Assembly: GCA_933228895.1 (NCBI GenBank)
Contig: OW121852.1
Span: 100,275,544-100,339,543, forward strand
Reading direction: 5' to 3'
Length of the DNA: 64,000 nt
Source of the DNA: Platycnemis pennipes
Taxonomy: Eukaryota; Arthropoda; Insecta; Odonata; Platycnemididae
The notes beneath the pieces are model-generated. The model was given only the letters and a program-made list of their open reading frames with translations. It did no database searches and was not told the origin of the DNA. Made by a program: the position numbers and the translations under genes. Shown here one piece after another: positions 47,801 through 59,867 of this stretch; position 1 is the stretch's first letter, and each line of letters starts with the position of its first letter.

Positions 47801-48480
47801 ATTCACATTATGAAGGAATCATAATGTGAATAGTCTTGACGTTGTTATGGCCACTAGTTTTCGAAGGAAAGAACGAATCTATCTGAAGTGCAAGTTTTTT
47901 CTCTTACCTAATTCTAATGGTCCAGTATGCCAATGTAATGTGGGGCCTTTATTATTTTCTCGGTGTTGAGGTGAACTAGTTAGACTTATATTTATCTAAA
48001 TGACTTAGTCTGGTTTGTTGCCTTCGTGTTTGAAAGTATCTAGCTACGACGTTACTAATGCCTCCTTCTCTTAACAAATGTTCACAAATCTTGCTGATCT
48101 TCTCTGAATTTTATCTTATTCTTTAATTATTCACTTTTCTGACGGGTCCAAAATACTAGAGGCATATTCTGTTTAACTGATGCTCCAACTAACGTGAAAT
48201 GACACCTCCCCTTAACTTTGGCATTGAACGTTCTCACCACTCGTCTAATTAATATGAGCGTTTTTAAGGTTGAATGTTTTGTGTTCCCCAAGAGTGCTTA
48301 GTAAGTGTTACTCCCAGGCATTTCAAATGTTCAGAAGTACTAAAATCATCCCCATCTATTTCTTTATTTTTCCAGTACAAAGTCTTGATGGAGTCACGAG
48401 CTAGTAACATAAACATTATTTTAATTTATTTCCTGTTTTTTTATGGTGATGTCGCTTCAAATAATCATCAGAAATCTAGT
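47800..48480 (-). pseudogene. CR1/jockey-type non-LTR retrotransposon 3' fragment
   Basis: On the minus strand, HLKCLGVTLTKHSWG near 48,320 ('LGV' region after the RT palm), then DKIQRRSARFV near 48,110 (the widespread 'KIQRRAARFV' motif) and GGISNVVARYFQTRRQQTRL near 48,050. It then runs into a 3' untranslated region ending around 47,800. That 3' region (blocks GTGGGGCC, GAAAGAACGAAT, TATGAAGGAATCAT) is shared with 53,180-53,370. It belongs to the same broad type as, but is not obviously identical to, the piece at 10.67-10.89 kb. Confidence 0.8.
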
Positions 48481-51400
48481 GAAATGAGTCTACTCATCTA
48501 AAAAGACATATATGAAGAAAAATGAAATTTAGCAAATAAAGGGTAGGTGATAATATTGTTATTCAATAAAGGGCACTTCCTACAAGGAGTGAGATCATTT
48601 TGTCCAGAGTAGTTAAAGTGGAAAATAAAAGATTCACTTTTGTGGAGGATTGCTATTTTGTAGCTCACAAATAGCATCAGATTCATGGAAATTCCAAAAA
48701 GTGATAACCCGATGTGAGAAGCACTGTGAGGAAATATTAGCCAGTTATGGAACGCTATTGAACATCCTCGCAATAAGATAAGTGGTAAAGAAGTAGACGA
48801 CGTCAACCCCTGGTGTCCGTGGTGCATTTCATTAAGAGCAGGCTAGAACCGACGCCGGATTTATCTTCACCCTATCTCTTTACTTTTGCTGTTTATGAAA
48901 GAAAGTCTAGAGGATGTTTTTTGTGACTATAATATTATTCATATATGTACTGTTAATTTAAATGCTGTATTTCTATTATTTATGTTGTGTACCCGGTTCT
49001 GTTTAAGATGGTATCCATTATTCAGGTTCACCTTCATGGCTATCTAAAGTTACCTACTCTGATATAAGCATTGACGTTAAGTTGTAAGCTTCTGTGTTTC
49101 AGTAATGAAAAATTTATTTATTATTGTAAAAACATTGTATTTATTTATTATTTATTTATTACTTCCATCCTCTGAAGCGCCTTAGAGAGCGGGGCTGACT
49201 TGAAACCACTGATGGTGAAATGTTCATTTAGGAATGCAAGGAGACCATTTGAGCAATTACAGCGATGTCAACTCTTATCACAAGGTAATGACTGAGAGGA
49301 AGAAGCAATATTTATCCTCCGTGAAATCATTCTTGAGATTCTTGTGGTTTAAGTCCGTTACTAATTAAACAATTATAAATTGATAAAGTAATCGCATTCT
49401 GAATTGAGGAATCAACTGGATCTAATCAAAGGGGTTTGGAATGGGGATGCAAGGTCAACTACATCAACTAATTATTTTAAGTCCATATTGCATCGCAAGG
49501 CCCAGTTCCGTCAAATCGTCATCCAATAGAGGAGAAGTTTCTTACTACTGTCGGCGCAGAAATTATGTGCACTCGAGTTTGAATACGAATAACAAATTAA
49601 CAGCTTTGCCTAGAGAAAAACTAATCACACCGTAATTTTCCTTATTTTATTATACGCTATTATATAGCAGACTTAAATTTTTAAAATGCATTTTCATATT
49701 TTTTACAACAGTTGTAACGTAAAAAGTGCCGGTTTTAGACGGTGTTCGAGCGAAGCGCCAACTTTGATGATTCGTAAATCAATAATAAGACCAAACAAAC
49801 CAAAGTTTTCATATCGATAGATATATATGTTATCCATGTACTCTGTAAGTGTCTACTGTACAACTAAAATAGAAGAAAAGTTGTTATCAATTGTATAAAA
49901 AGTTAGCATTTCAAAACTGGGGTGTCGTAGAATTTTGTTCGTGGTCGCGTTATAATCCACATGTTCTGAACGTATCCAATATGTAATTGTCTAATATATC
50001 TACAAATTCGTTTAATTTAAGTGGATTTGCATTTATACTGGCGAAAGCGAGCTCCCTCAGCAAGGCAACACTGCACGGGTTAAACCACGCCGGTCGCTTG
50101 CCGAGGGAGCCGAGGGACTCGCCTGCGCTAGTTGTGTTGTGAATCTTGATATGGCTTACATTCTATATCGGATTTATAGTATAATTCTAACCAATGCAAA
50201 CGCTTACCTACTGACAGGAGTCAAATACGAGTCTTTAATATATAGGAATAAGTTTTGTACCTGTAAGGTAGCGAGAAACTAACGAGTTCAGAAGATATAA
50301 GAGAGGTCATATGCATGCTAGCCAACGGGTGGCAATGAAGCCAGGATAAGAGAGCTTGGGAAGGATTGGATACAGCTTCCTCGGCATAAAGCATTGCTTT
50401 TTATAAGGCTACCTATTTTATGTGTATTAAAACATAAATCGCGGCGTATTGACACTCAAAATTCATCAAATTGTGGTCGGATAATTTTCCTTAGAATATT
50501 TATAGGAGAATTATTATTACCCTAGATAAAAGCTGGTATGTAACTACTATGTATGTACCAACACTTGTAAGTACAGCTGGTATTAATTTGCGTTTTTGTA
50601 CATTTTCCGATTTTTTATTTACGAATTATAAAAGTTCATTACAATACTCATCTCACCAGCCTTAGTTTTACGGTGTGTAAAAAAAACTTGCTCCTTGAGT
50701 TACCCGAGTAGTAAGTCTGTGCCGACTAAAATGGCCGACCTTGCGTCAAAAATCATCTGCAATGCTTATTTTAGTACCTTTAAACCTCTTTGCGGGAAAA
50801 ACAATTTACAAACAGTTTACTGAATCATTCTGGGACGATCTTTTTAATCAGCATCAATTTTTTAACTCAGTTGGAGGCAGCAATTGCAATAGCCTTAGAA
50901 AAGTTCCGAAAAAACTGAAAAAAGCAATAAAATTCGATCTAAATTAGTCTTTTTAGAGAAATCTGCATTACATGGCGTAAAACGATAGCAGAAATAAGAA
51001 TATTTAATTATTTTCCGCGAAATAATGAAAAAATTCACGAGACCAACTTATATAAGGTATTTTAAATGATAAAATAAAAATTAAATAGGTAGTGAAATAA
51101 AAATATCCTACATTCTCTAAAAATTGAATCTCTATTTAATTCCTATTTAAATGAAAATATTTGTTCAAAATAATATGATACGGTGGATGATTGTATGAGA
51201 TAGCTAAAAAAGTTTCACAGGTATCAGATAAAAACTAAAAAAACTCATCGATACCCGTCGATCGGTTTTATTGTCTGAATTGCACAAAGATCGTAACATA
51301 CAGAAAAAGTGTTATTATATTATTTATATAGCTCAATGTTAATTATAGATACTGGTGTACTTACCCGAGAAGGCAGTGAGATTCCCACAGCGTCTCAGGT

Positions 51401-51797
51401 TTTCACCAATGGCAGCGAAGTTTTTGTATCACATATACACCCCTAAGATTGAATAAATAAACATTTCAGTATTATCTAAATGCTGTTAATTATTATTCAT
51501 CATAATACTACGAAACCTTTTGCTCAATTCAACTGTGTAGACGAACAAGTAATTTGAATATGAATGGACATATAAATTGATAATTCAAAAAGAAACATCA
51601 GGGCAATATTCTAAAAACTGTATCGGGCGTGACTTAATGGGACCATAGCGACTCATTAAAGAAAAAAGTGTCATTAAAGCTTATATTTAGCATTTGAATT
51701 TCTTTACTATACTGAAGTAGATTTCTTTACCAGATTTTTGTTTCCTCGCAAGAATTATGCCCTTTATAATATCAAGACCTTCATGACCAGGTGCTAG
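48481..51797. other. Unassigned AT-rich DNA with one small hairpin
   Basis: At about 50,047-50,120 AGCTCCCTCAGCAAG and CTTGCCGAGGGAGC form a GC-rich inverted pair with a ~40-bp loop. No other structure, gene or RNA recognised. Confidence 0.35.
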
Positions 51798-52135
51798 AGA
51801 AGGATGCTGAAGATCAAATGGACGGATAGGGTGAGAAAAGAGGAGGTATACAGATAGGATAAGAAAGAGCACTGTGAAGCACCATACGCCAAAGAAGAAC
51901 ACGGTGGGTTGGCCATGGAATGAGACACAACAATTATGTGGGAAGCATAAGGTAGGGAAAAATTGAAGGGAAAGTCCCAGAGGATGACCAAGGGACAAGT
52001 ACTTGGAGCAAGTCAAGAAGGATACGGGGAAGAAGAACCATAGGGAAATGAAGGAACTGGCATGGGATAGGGAGAAATGGAGGGCTGCAGTATACCAATC
52101 CTAGGATTGTAATACTATGTATGTATGTATGTAAT
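51798..52135 (+). pseudogene. RTE-type LINE extreme 3' end
   Basis: RMLKIKWTDRVRKEEVYR opens at 51,801, and after frame slips DKYLEQVKKDTGKKNHREMK and WDREKWRAAVYQS follow. The coding ends at CAATCCTAGGATTG (52,096-52,109), which runs into an ATGT microsatellite (52,117-52,132). The short-tandem-repeat tail instead of poly-A is typical of RTE-type elements. Same 3' end as at 15,499 and 46,101. Confidence 0.85.
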
Positions 52136-52168
52136 ATCCCATATATATCAACATGGGATACTTATCGA

Positions 52169-52384
52169 TAAATTTTATTTGATCGAAGGTTTCCCCGGCG
52201 TGGGTTAGATGCTCTCTGCATTCTTCCGGGTAATCATCCGCGTCGGTTGGCTGGTAGACAACAGTTTAGGTTTAGACAACCTTCAACCTGAAGACGCTGA
52301 CACGACAGTCAGCGAAACTGTTGTCTACCAGCCAACCGACGCGGACGATTACCAGGAAGAATGCAGAGAGCGGTAAATTTTATT
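52169..52384 (+). mobile_element. ~195-bp foldback element with hammerhead-like core, copy 2
   Basis: Direct repeats TAAATTTTATT (52,169-52,179 and 52,374-52,384) flank a 194-bp unit. A 31-bp leader is followed by a 57-bp arm (52,211-52,267), a 47-nt loop and an inverted 57-bp arm (52,315-52,371), with only two or three mismatches between the arms. The loop plus inner arm ends read CCTGAAGA, then CGCTGAC-ACGACA-GTCAGCG (a perfect stem), then AAACTG. That is close to a hammerhead core: CUGANGA, stem II, GAAA, with stem III made by the long arms and a possible AGTTT cleavage side at 52,263-52,267. AGGTT and AACC before the core could be stem I. One base is shared or extra at stem II, so self-cleavage is unproven. 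The plan matches copy 1 at 28.46-28.68 kb. Confidence 0.75.
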
Positions 52385-52870
52385 ATAACCACGGGGATAT
52401 TTATACTCGAGTATAGCTCATAAAACATAAATAAAGGCTGACAAACGCAGTATTAGATCCGCCCTCAACATAACGACGTAAACGATGAACGGCTTTCTAC
52501 TAGTCCGTTTTTGATCCTAATTGCACAGTATGCGATTATGGACTAGCTTGAATAACCGACCTTGAGTTCACTTGGATAGGGAGATAGAATGGGCAAATAA
52601 TAGTAAGCAGTGAAGAATTCGGGTGGAATGGACTGTCCGCACAGAGCTGAGGCAAAAGGGAGAGAAAGGAAAGAGCGAAAAGATTGTGCGTCGCTGGAGA
52701 GAATACGGGCGTCCTCGAGGACTGGAAAGAAGGGGTTAAGCCCGTCAACGCGGAAAAACAATGAGGCCTAAGAGAATAAGTTCACTGTATTGCTGCGAGG
52801 CGTGAGGGAGCTGGAGTCTCGGCTATTTTGGCGCCGGAAAGCCGAGCACTATCGGGGCAGCATGGGGATC
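52385..52870. other. Unassigned DNA
   Basis: Slightly GC-rich towards 52,800; no recognised gene. Confidence 0.35.
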
Positions 52871-52980
52871 GTCTCTATATCTACTGACTACCCTGCAAGC
52901 CACCTCAAGGTGGCGTGGCGGGGTAGTTGTCACCAAACCTACACTAAAGTTTACTTACACTACCTACCTAAGGAGAGATA
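52871..52980. repeat. ACCCTGCAAGCCACC dispersed repeat, second copy
   Basis: Shares the TACCCTGCAAGCCACC core and the GGTGGCGTGGCGGG-type continuation with 26,479-26,560. Confidence 0.6.
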
Positions 52981-53179
52981 TCCAAATATTATGCGGCAAA
53001 CACAACGCTTCTGAAAAATTCTAACTTCCATCCAAAACGCAAAGAAACATGTGAGAATTAGTACGAAATAGTACACATTGGTGTTTCATTAAGGCACGCT
53101 TAACCTGAAATATCCAACATCTAAATTTCAGTTCAGTTTCAAATCTATATTAACCTATACAATTTCATCTTCATGTTGA

Positions 53180-53370
53180 GGAAAATTTATTTTATGAAGG
53201 AATCATGGTAGAGATATTTTTATGTTGTTTTGGCCACGAATTTTGGGTGGAAAGAACGAATATTCGAATCTGTTTGTGGTCCGTGTTTTTTGTCGCATCT
53301 TTTCCTTGTGATCTTATCTACCAATATAGTGTGGGGCCTATGTCCTTATAATTAGCACTAGGAGTGCGGT
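53180..53370 (-). repeat. CR1/jockey-type LINE 3' UTR, second copy
   Basis: Shares TATGAAGGAATCAT, TTGTTTTGGCCAC, GGAAAGAACGAAT and TGTGGGGCCT with 47,811-47,960 in the same order, so it is a short 3' end of the same minus-strand family. Confidence 0.7.
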
Positions 53371-53575
53371 CACCCGTCATTTGACGATTTTAGATTTTTA
53401 GCGATCGATAAAAATGAATTCTTATTGAGGATGCTCGTGATTTCTTTTCACTTTTCCTTAATTGCACTTAAGACAGTATATAATGTTTTTCTTCCTTTTA
53501 GTTCAAGTTGTTTTCCCTCTGTCACGTAAATGTCCTTCCATAACGGTGACCCGTCATTTGACGGGTATTTGCTTC
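53356..53575. repeat. Possible piggyBac-like terminal sequence
   Basis: CACTAGGAGTGCGGTCACCC at 53,356 is followed by GTCATTTGACG; the block ACCCGTCATTTGACG recurs at 53,549-53,563. Some piggyBac families have ends of this look, and the preceding ATAATTAG could be an imperfect TTAA site. No transposase was recognised, so this is a weak call. Confidence 0.25.
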
Positions 53576-54230
53576 AAGGACTTTATCTCATAAGTAGAGT
53601 ATGTTATCACTGACAACGAATCAAATTGAGTGATATCAACTTACAAATGACCTTTTACTGCTGCGATGGTTTATCATCAAATGGATAAATTTTGCCTTGC
53701 TTGTGAAAATGCGGAATAATGTCATCAAAAATTTCATCACTTGTTGCATACCTTTTAGGACCAGCACGGTGTATGAACAGTCAATATCCTTCAAAATGCA
53801 GATGTCCTTTCACTCATTCACGGGTAATATCACCACTAAAACCATGCTCAAACTTACACAAATTTTTATTGGGTTGAAAAGTGCAAAATGTCTGAAAATC
53901 TGGCCTGAAGGGCAGCTGTTACGAAATAAAAAGCAAAATCTGTCATTTGAGGGTTTGCTGCCTTTGTTGGTGAGCTCTCTTCCCTGGTCTTTCCATAGTT
54001 TACTCGGTATTGGAAGTGAACTTGTTGGCTCTGTACTTATGCAAAAGCCGACGTTACGGACGCAGAAATGCGCCCGATAGTAGTAGTGGTTTGAGGAAGA
54101 CGACCGACAGCTGAGATAATCTGCACCACTTTAGGTTGGGAAAAGGTAGGATTTTTTTAGGGAATGAAGGAAGGGTGGAGAGAAACCCTGAATTGGCTTT
54201 TGTTTGCTATTAGCAAAAGGTGCCAAAGAT
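53576..54230. other. Unassigned DNA
   Basis: A 127-residue plus-strand frame (53,697-54,080) has no known domain and may be accidental. Confidence 0.35.
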
Positions 54231-54231
54231 T

Positions 54232-54310
54232 CCATAGTTTAACGTCCCATCCGACGGACAGAGTACTTCAATCAAAGCGCTCTTCGCAACCGATTTAGGG
54301 ACCGGTATAC
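54232..54310. repeat. Empty-site relative of the Transib target
   Basis: GTTTAACGTCCCATCCGACG here, continuing through AGTACTTCAA to TAGGGACCGG, aligns with the two flanks of the 17-kb Transib: GTTAACTTTCCATCCGACG on its left, and CGACGGTTGG to TAGGGACCGG on its right. Only one CGACG is present here (54,252-54,256) and there is no insert. Confidence 0.7.
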
Positions 54311-54349
54311 CGATTAAAAATCTCTGCCACTGCCAAGCTCTCGGGATGA

Positions 54350-54960
54350 GGAGCCTGTACCGTAGCCATACTTTCAAGAGCTATGGCGAAATTCATAAGA
54401 ATATTAAGAAGAGGATGATGTAGCAGAAGAGCAGGAGGCAATATATGTATCAAATTAAGGATACCAAGGTTTGGATGTCGGAATGAATATAAAAGTAGAT
54501 AAGACAAAAGTGTTGCGAATAAACGGAAATAAAGCAATCACTATCATATCCATAGAGAAAATAATTGTTGAAGAAGTGAAATGTTATCAGTATTTGGAAA
54601 TTGAAATATTTCAAGATTAAGATTTGCAATTTCGAATTTAATCCCTCCTGAAAGAACGCTTATTGATAAGAGAGCTTTTGGAAATTTGAAATATCTTTTG
54701 GCAGCAAGTGGAATTCCAAAAGAACTGAAAAAGAGATTTTCAAAGTGCTTTGGAATGTGACGTTTTCATTAAAAAAGGTAAATAAGAACTTAGAAAGTTT
54801 CGAAGTATGGTTGTGGAGAACAATGCATAAAGTTACCTGAGCTGATGGGAATAGGTAAGAAAATAAAGTAATAAAAAAAAAAGAAACATCGGTTGGGGTA
54901 CCCTGAAATTTTTTAACTGGTAGAATATTGTAGAAGGAAAAATTAAAGGATAACAATAGG
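54350..54960 (+). pseudogene. Second RTE-related LINE family, RT and C-terminal fragment
   Basis: In one frame from about 54,480: MNIKVDKTKVLRINGNKAIT, then KIIVEEVKCYQYLEIEIFQD. The family pattern is 'GMKINxxKTKVMxxxG...VEEVKxYxYLGxxI'. Further pieces are KRAFGNLKYLLAASGIPKEL and KKRFSKCFGM, the 'LRKRLVKxFVWSV' region. There are many stops. The sequence differs enough from the 14-kb family to be another lineage. Confidence 0.7.
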
Positions 54961-56090
54961 CCAATTTTTTACTAGTGTTGCTAATACGCAATAAATCATA
55001 TTCTATTTATTCAGATTTGAACAAACACTTGACTCTTTTCACATATAGAAATACCAAATCAGTATGTATAGCTTCTAAGCTAAACAAATATAAACAATAA
55101 CAAATAAGAAAAACTTAAATATTTTATAATTTTTGCTAAAAGCAAATAATTCATATCAAAATTTGAATTAATTGCGGTGGTGAATGATTATTTAGAAATG
55201 ACATAGGTTAATTTTTAATTTGAATAAAAGTGAATTTTCACGAAAATTATTGGTTCCATCAACTTAAGAAGTTATTATACAGTAAAATGTCAAAAAATAG
55301 CTATGGTAAGTTCTTTGACTTCTGAGGCATACATGAGTAAATCTTATGCTGAAAAATTCTGAAATTTAAGTATCTCTGTGGTGGAACATAATATACATAG
55401 GCATATTTTAAATGCTAAAATTGTAATTTCGGTTAAATACAGTTGGTTTTATTAACATATTTAACTATTATGTCTTAGCAATACTTCGTGAATAATTTGT
55501 TCTAAGTAAAATAGTCATTGTCAGAATCTTTCTGGGAGATTGACATTAGTATTATCATGAACTCCTTTTTATTTCAGATAAGTATAGAAAGGAAATTAAT
55601 TCGTCTTCTTGAATAATTTTCATGATATTATTGCTGAATTATTATACATGTATTCAAATTGAAAAACTTTGCGATTAAATATCGGTAGAGAAATCTTATT
55701 CCTTTTGACACGTATTCATTATATGCCTGAAGCCCAAAAGTAAATTTCGCAATAATTTTTGTCTTGGGTTACCTAACAAGTATCCACTATTTGGAACCGA
55801 TTCCCAGTATCGCTTTTACCCAGTATATCTAGTTCCTCCGTCCCAAGGTGAAAAACTGCGCATGCATCGTGGATTTATATATCCACTCTAACTCCATGCA
55901 ACAGCTAACATGCCTCTCCTAATTTTCTCCCAGCCGCGGTACACTCCTAATTAAATTCCTCTTGCACACCCCTAGGCAAAATTTGAGCTAAGCTCTCTCA
56001 TGGGGGTAGGCAATTAATACCCCGCCTGGCTCTCGTTTCCTCTAATTTCCTCTAAAATGTTCACAGCCGTCCAACGACTCACCCCATTTC
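54961..56090. other. Unassigned AT-rich DNA
   Basis: Nothing recognised. Confidence 0.35.
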
Positions 56091-56520
56091 CAACTCGTAC
56101 GAGGTTTACGTTTTCGGTGCACGGCGCCTTCCACGGAGGTGCGTTTTCTCAATGTACCCAGCCTTTATTTTGTGCGCTTTTAAGTATCTATGCGTCCGGG
56201 CAGTCGTTTCTCTGTTTTTTTTAGCGCATTCCTCTCGCTTTCTCTCCTTCCAACCTTTTCTTTCTCCTTTCGCACTCCCTTCTCTTTCTCCCCGCATTGT
56301 TTCCACGGAATCGTCCCCTCGCTTCCCTTTGGAGAGAGGGAGCCTCAGTCGTGACGCGTCGGGGCTGGGCTTCACCTCATCCTTCGTGCCTTCCTCTCCT
56401 CTGCACGTGGAAGAATGAATCTCTCTCTCTCCGCACTCAGTGCTGTCGTCGTTTGTGCTGTTGTGATGTCGGGATATGGAGGCGGGGTGGCTAATCGATG
56501 CATTAAAGGGGCGTAGGAAG
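56091..56520. other. GC-rich island
   Basis: CpG-rich, with pyrimidine tracts and open frames on both strands but no domain. Possible promoter island or old repeat. Confidence 0.3.
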
Positions 56521-59500
56521 TCGGATCAGGGGAACTAAAGACGTTCTTTAACTACAAGGGAGATTCGCAGCTCCCCCGCAATGCTACTCAGCTGAAAAAT
56601 AGAGCAATAATGCCTCCTACTCCCTTCCACCCTTCTCCGTCGATACCAAGTCCACGCCGCGTCGTAGCGGTGCGACATGCCACACAAAAGCAATTTTTCT
56701 TAACCAATGGTACTCGCTCCATGTTTTTATAAAGAAGCCACATCCAACAAGTTAACGATTTTTGCATAGGTTTTGGAATACACCTTAATTAATTGATATT
56801 GTAGGAAAATGTCTCAGTATAAACCATGATACGTGCTAAACTTCATGAGCACGCCTACACAAAGTAAAAATTACATGGAATATAACCCTTTACAAACCCA
56901 ACAATGGGTAAGTTTTTTCATTAAATGATGACCCTATTTAACCACAAATTATTTAGAAAATTTCAACCATGTTTTTTTGATTGCAGAGAGCGCAATATAA
57001 TGTTCCTATTGCAGATAAAAAAATATATTTTGCGCGGGGGTGCAGGAATAATGTTTAGTAATACAGGGGTGTAGGCCACTGAAAAAGGTTAAGCACTGAA
57101 TTAGAAGTAGGTGGACGCAGGTGTCGCTGCTAGTTGCGCCTTAGACTAATAAAGGCTAACCCACTCTCAATTAACTGATGGCCACTCAAAGGCACAAGGA
57201 CCAGGTCTATTTTTTTAAACCGGCTGGCTCTCAACTGTGGTAACGCACGACTTGTGATGTATCCAGCGACATTTTGTTCAAAGACATTTCCATTAATGCC
57301 TTAAACCTAAATATATACAATATACACACAAGTATTTACAAAAAGTATTTACTTATCCTGCACATGAAACATAATATACATTTTAAAAGGTCGGATTAAA
57401 CCTATCAGTTTTCATCTTTGTAATGCGATTATTATGGCCATGCAAATGCTTGGTGAGGGATCAATGAGATATTTTGCAAAGAAATACGCTTTGAATATTC
57501 CTCAATATTTGAATAGTGACAGTTCAAACTATTCGGGTTCATTCAAATAGTGTGGAATGTACAGTTTTTCTTCACAAAATGTCTCGGAAATTTCACAAAA
57601 TCTGCTTGTAATTTTTTCTAGGGATCAGTGGGAGATTGCAACTTCTTCTCTGTATTTAGGTTTCACAGTATCATATTGTGTATAGAAGGCTTCTAATGAC
57701 TATGATTTTGGAATGAATTATTCAGATTCCTTTAAATTACATTGAAGAAAAATGTTAATAATATTTTTGAATGAATACGCGCATGTCTGAGTAAAATTAA
57801 GGAATGCATTTAAATCCACAGTTTGATCGTTGAGGATTAACAGTTTTAGGGATAAAAATACTAAAAATTTTAGTTTCTCTCGCGTGATTCCTGTGTTTTT
57901 TCATTTACTTTCTCCACTGTATTGATATTAATTATTAGGTATCCTGTGGTCGGGAACTATAACTTTAAACGCAATTTTTATGCCTAGGTATATATATGTA
58001 ACTTCGTGCTCATTCCTCTGACGGAGGGGTTTATGTTCCGAGCCACACACTACCTGCCATTAAGCGTGCTAAAAATTCCAGGTTAGGTAAATAAAAAAGT
58101 CGAAAAGAAGGTCGGTGTCTGAATCAAATATCTCTTCACCTAGTTGTGGAACAGTTTCAGGTTACTTTCTCATTAGCACGAATGACGTTCTAGCTGAGAG
58201 TTACTTTCATTACATTACCATTACATCGCCCAAGAAGAATACTAAAAGAGTTCTCTGGCTCCTGAAAGTGACACCTGAACCTATCACCTGGACTACAACC
58301 AGGGAGCTATTGCAATTCCTTCCTGCAAATTCGATTGTCTTAGAAGCACGAGTTCAGAGAGGTCATTGAAATATACTTAAGTTATCATGACAATAAAACT
58401 TACCTTATTTAATTTTCACATATTTACAAATGATCATGTCGCAGTGTTGGCTGTGCCACACACGAACCATTGGATAGAAGTTTAACGAAGTATCAGAATA
58501 AAATATTGAACAAGACACTGCAGCTAACCAACCTTTTGGTTTAAATACTTGGGATGATTACCTACCTGATAAATGACGCCTTTTTCTTGAAATAAATATA
58601 TTTGTGAGAAATATAAGGTCTTCAATAAGATTCCTATTTTTTTTGCCTCAGATTTTCTATTCTTCAGGAGAATCACTAGGCGTGCAATTTTCCGTATAAA
58701 AATGAAAAAAATGACTGCCGCTTCCTCATCATGGCGTAACAATATTTGAAAATATTATTGTAAATTGAATAACGATTTCTTCTCTGGTATTACTCTTCTT
58801 TTTCCACTCGCCTCGAGTCTGGAAGGAGATGGATGAGGAATGGAGCTCTGTGGGCCACTTAAGACCCACCATGATATCCCGTTCCGGTTTCGGTGAGGCA
58901 AGAGTTTGCGGGGGATAGATAAAAAAGGTTTTCACGGGTGGAATTCGATATGCCGCGTAAACGAAAAATCTTCCCTCCTTGTCTCACCTCGGGGAAGACC
59001 TATAAAACCCACTTAGGCAGGCTTAGAAATTGCGTTCGATATCGTACGACCTCTTTCATCTACTTCCTCGCTTCGTTAGTTTGCAGAGAGACTGTCATTA
59101 AGCATGGAGTTTTCACATATTACTGATATGATTGGAAGGGCTTTTATTCGTTTTCATCGAGCAGTAGCTTTTATTCTATTTTGCCGGAAACAACTTGCCA
59201 GCATTTCACACGCTGTCTAAGCGGAAAGAGCCTCATATCGGCTGACACAAAACTTAAGGGACCTGAAATCTATTTTTGTGTGTAGAAATACTGAATGAAA
59301 ATATAAAATTGCTCACAGTATATCAAACTGCTTTCGTACTCATTGTGTATTATAAAACCAACTATAATTTTCTCTTCTTCAATGAGTAGAATTTTTTTGG
59401 CTGGCTAACTGTTGACTGGACGTGATAAGGTTTTATCATTTTCTGAAAAGACTGAAGAATGAGCGCTTATTAAAACTCCAGCTATGATAACAATTCAATG

Positions 59501-59867
59501 ACCTGAATCAATTAACTAGAATACTACTGATGTTCGAATGTTGCTCATCACCTTTATAGCCATGTAGCCATATGCAATGAGGATTGGAATATTAAAGTAG
59601 GGTTATCAAAGTTTTTCAAGTTTAAATATTCGTTAGTGACGAAGTAAATACCAAAGTTTAGTAGTAAACTCTTCTCTAATCCCTAACTATTGTCAAAGCC
59701 CCACCACATTCCCTGCAGACACGCGAGGTGTAAAACGTATTCCATTTTTACGTCACCAATCTAAATCTCTCCGACATAGGGTAAAGGGGGGTGAATCGGA
59801 CCAGCGGGTGAATAGGAACGCTTTTCAAAAAGTGCGCTCAGACCCGAAACGGTATCACTTGAGACCA
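56521..59867. other. Unassigned AT-rich DNA
   Basis: No recognised gene. GTGTAGGCCACTGAAAAAGG near 57,069 resembles a hAT-type end, but no matching partner was found. Confidence 0.35.

Noticed and set aside
53697..54080. 127-codon plus-strand frame
   Set aside because: No domain found, and its context is repeat debris; it could belong to a decayed element but cannot be supported.
57060..57110. hAT-like right end (GTGTAGGCCACTGAAAAAGG)
   Set aside because: No matching inverted left end or 8-bp duplication could be found.
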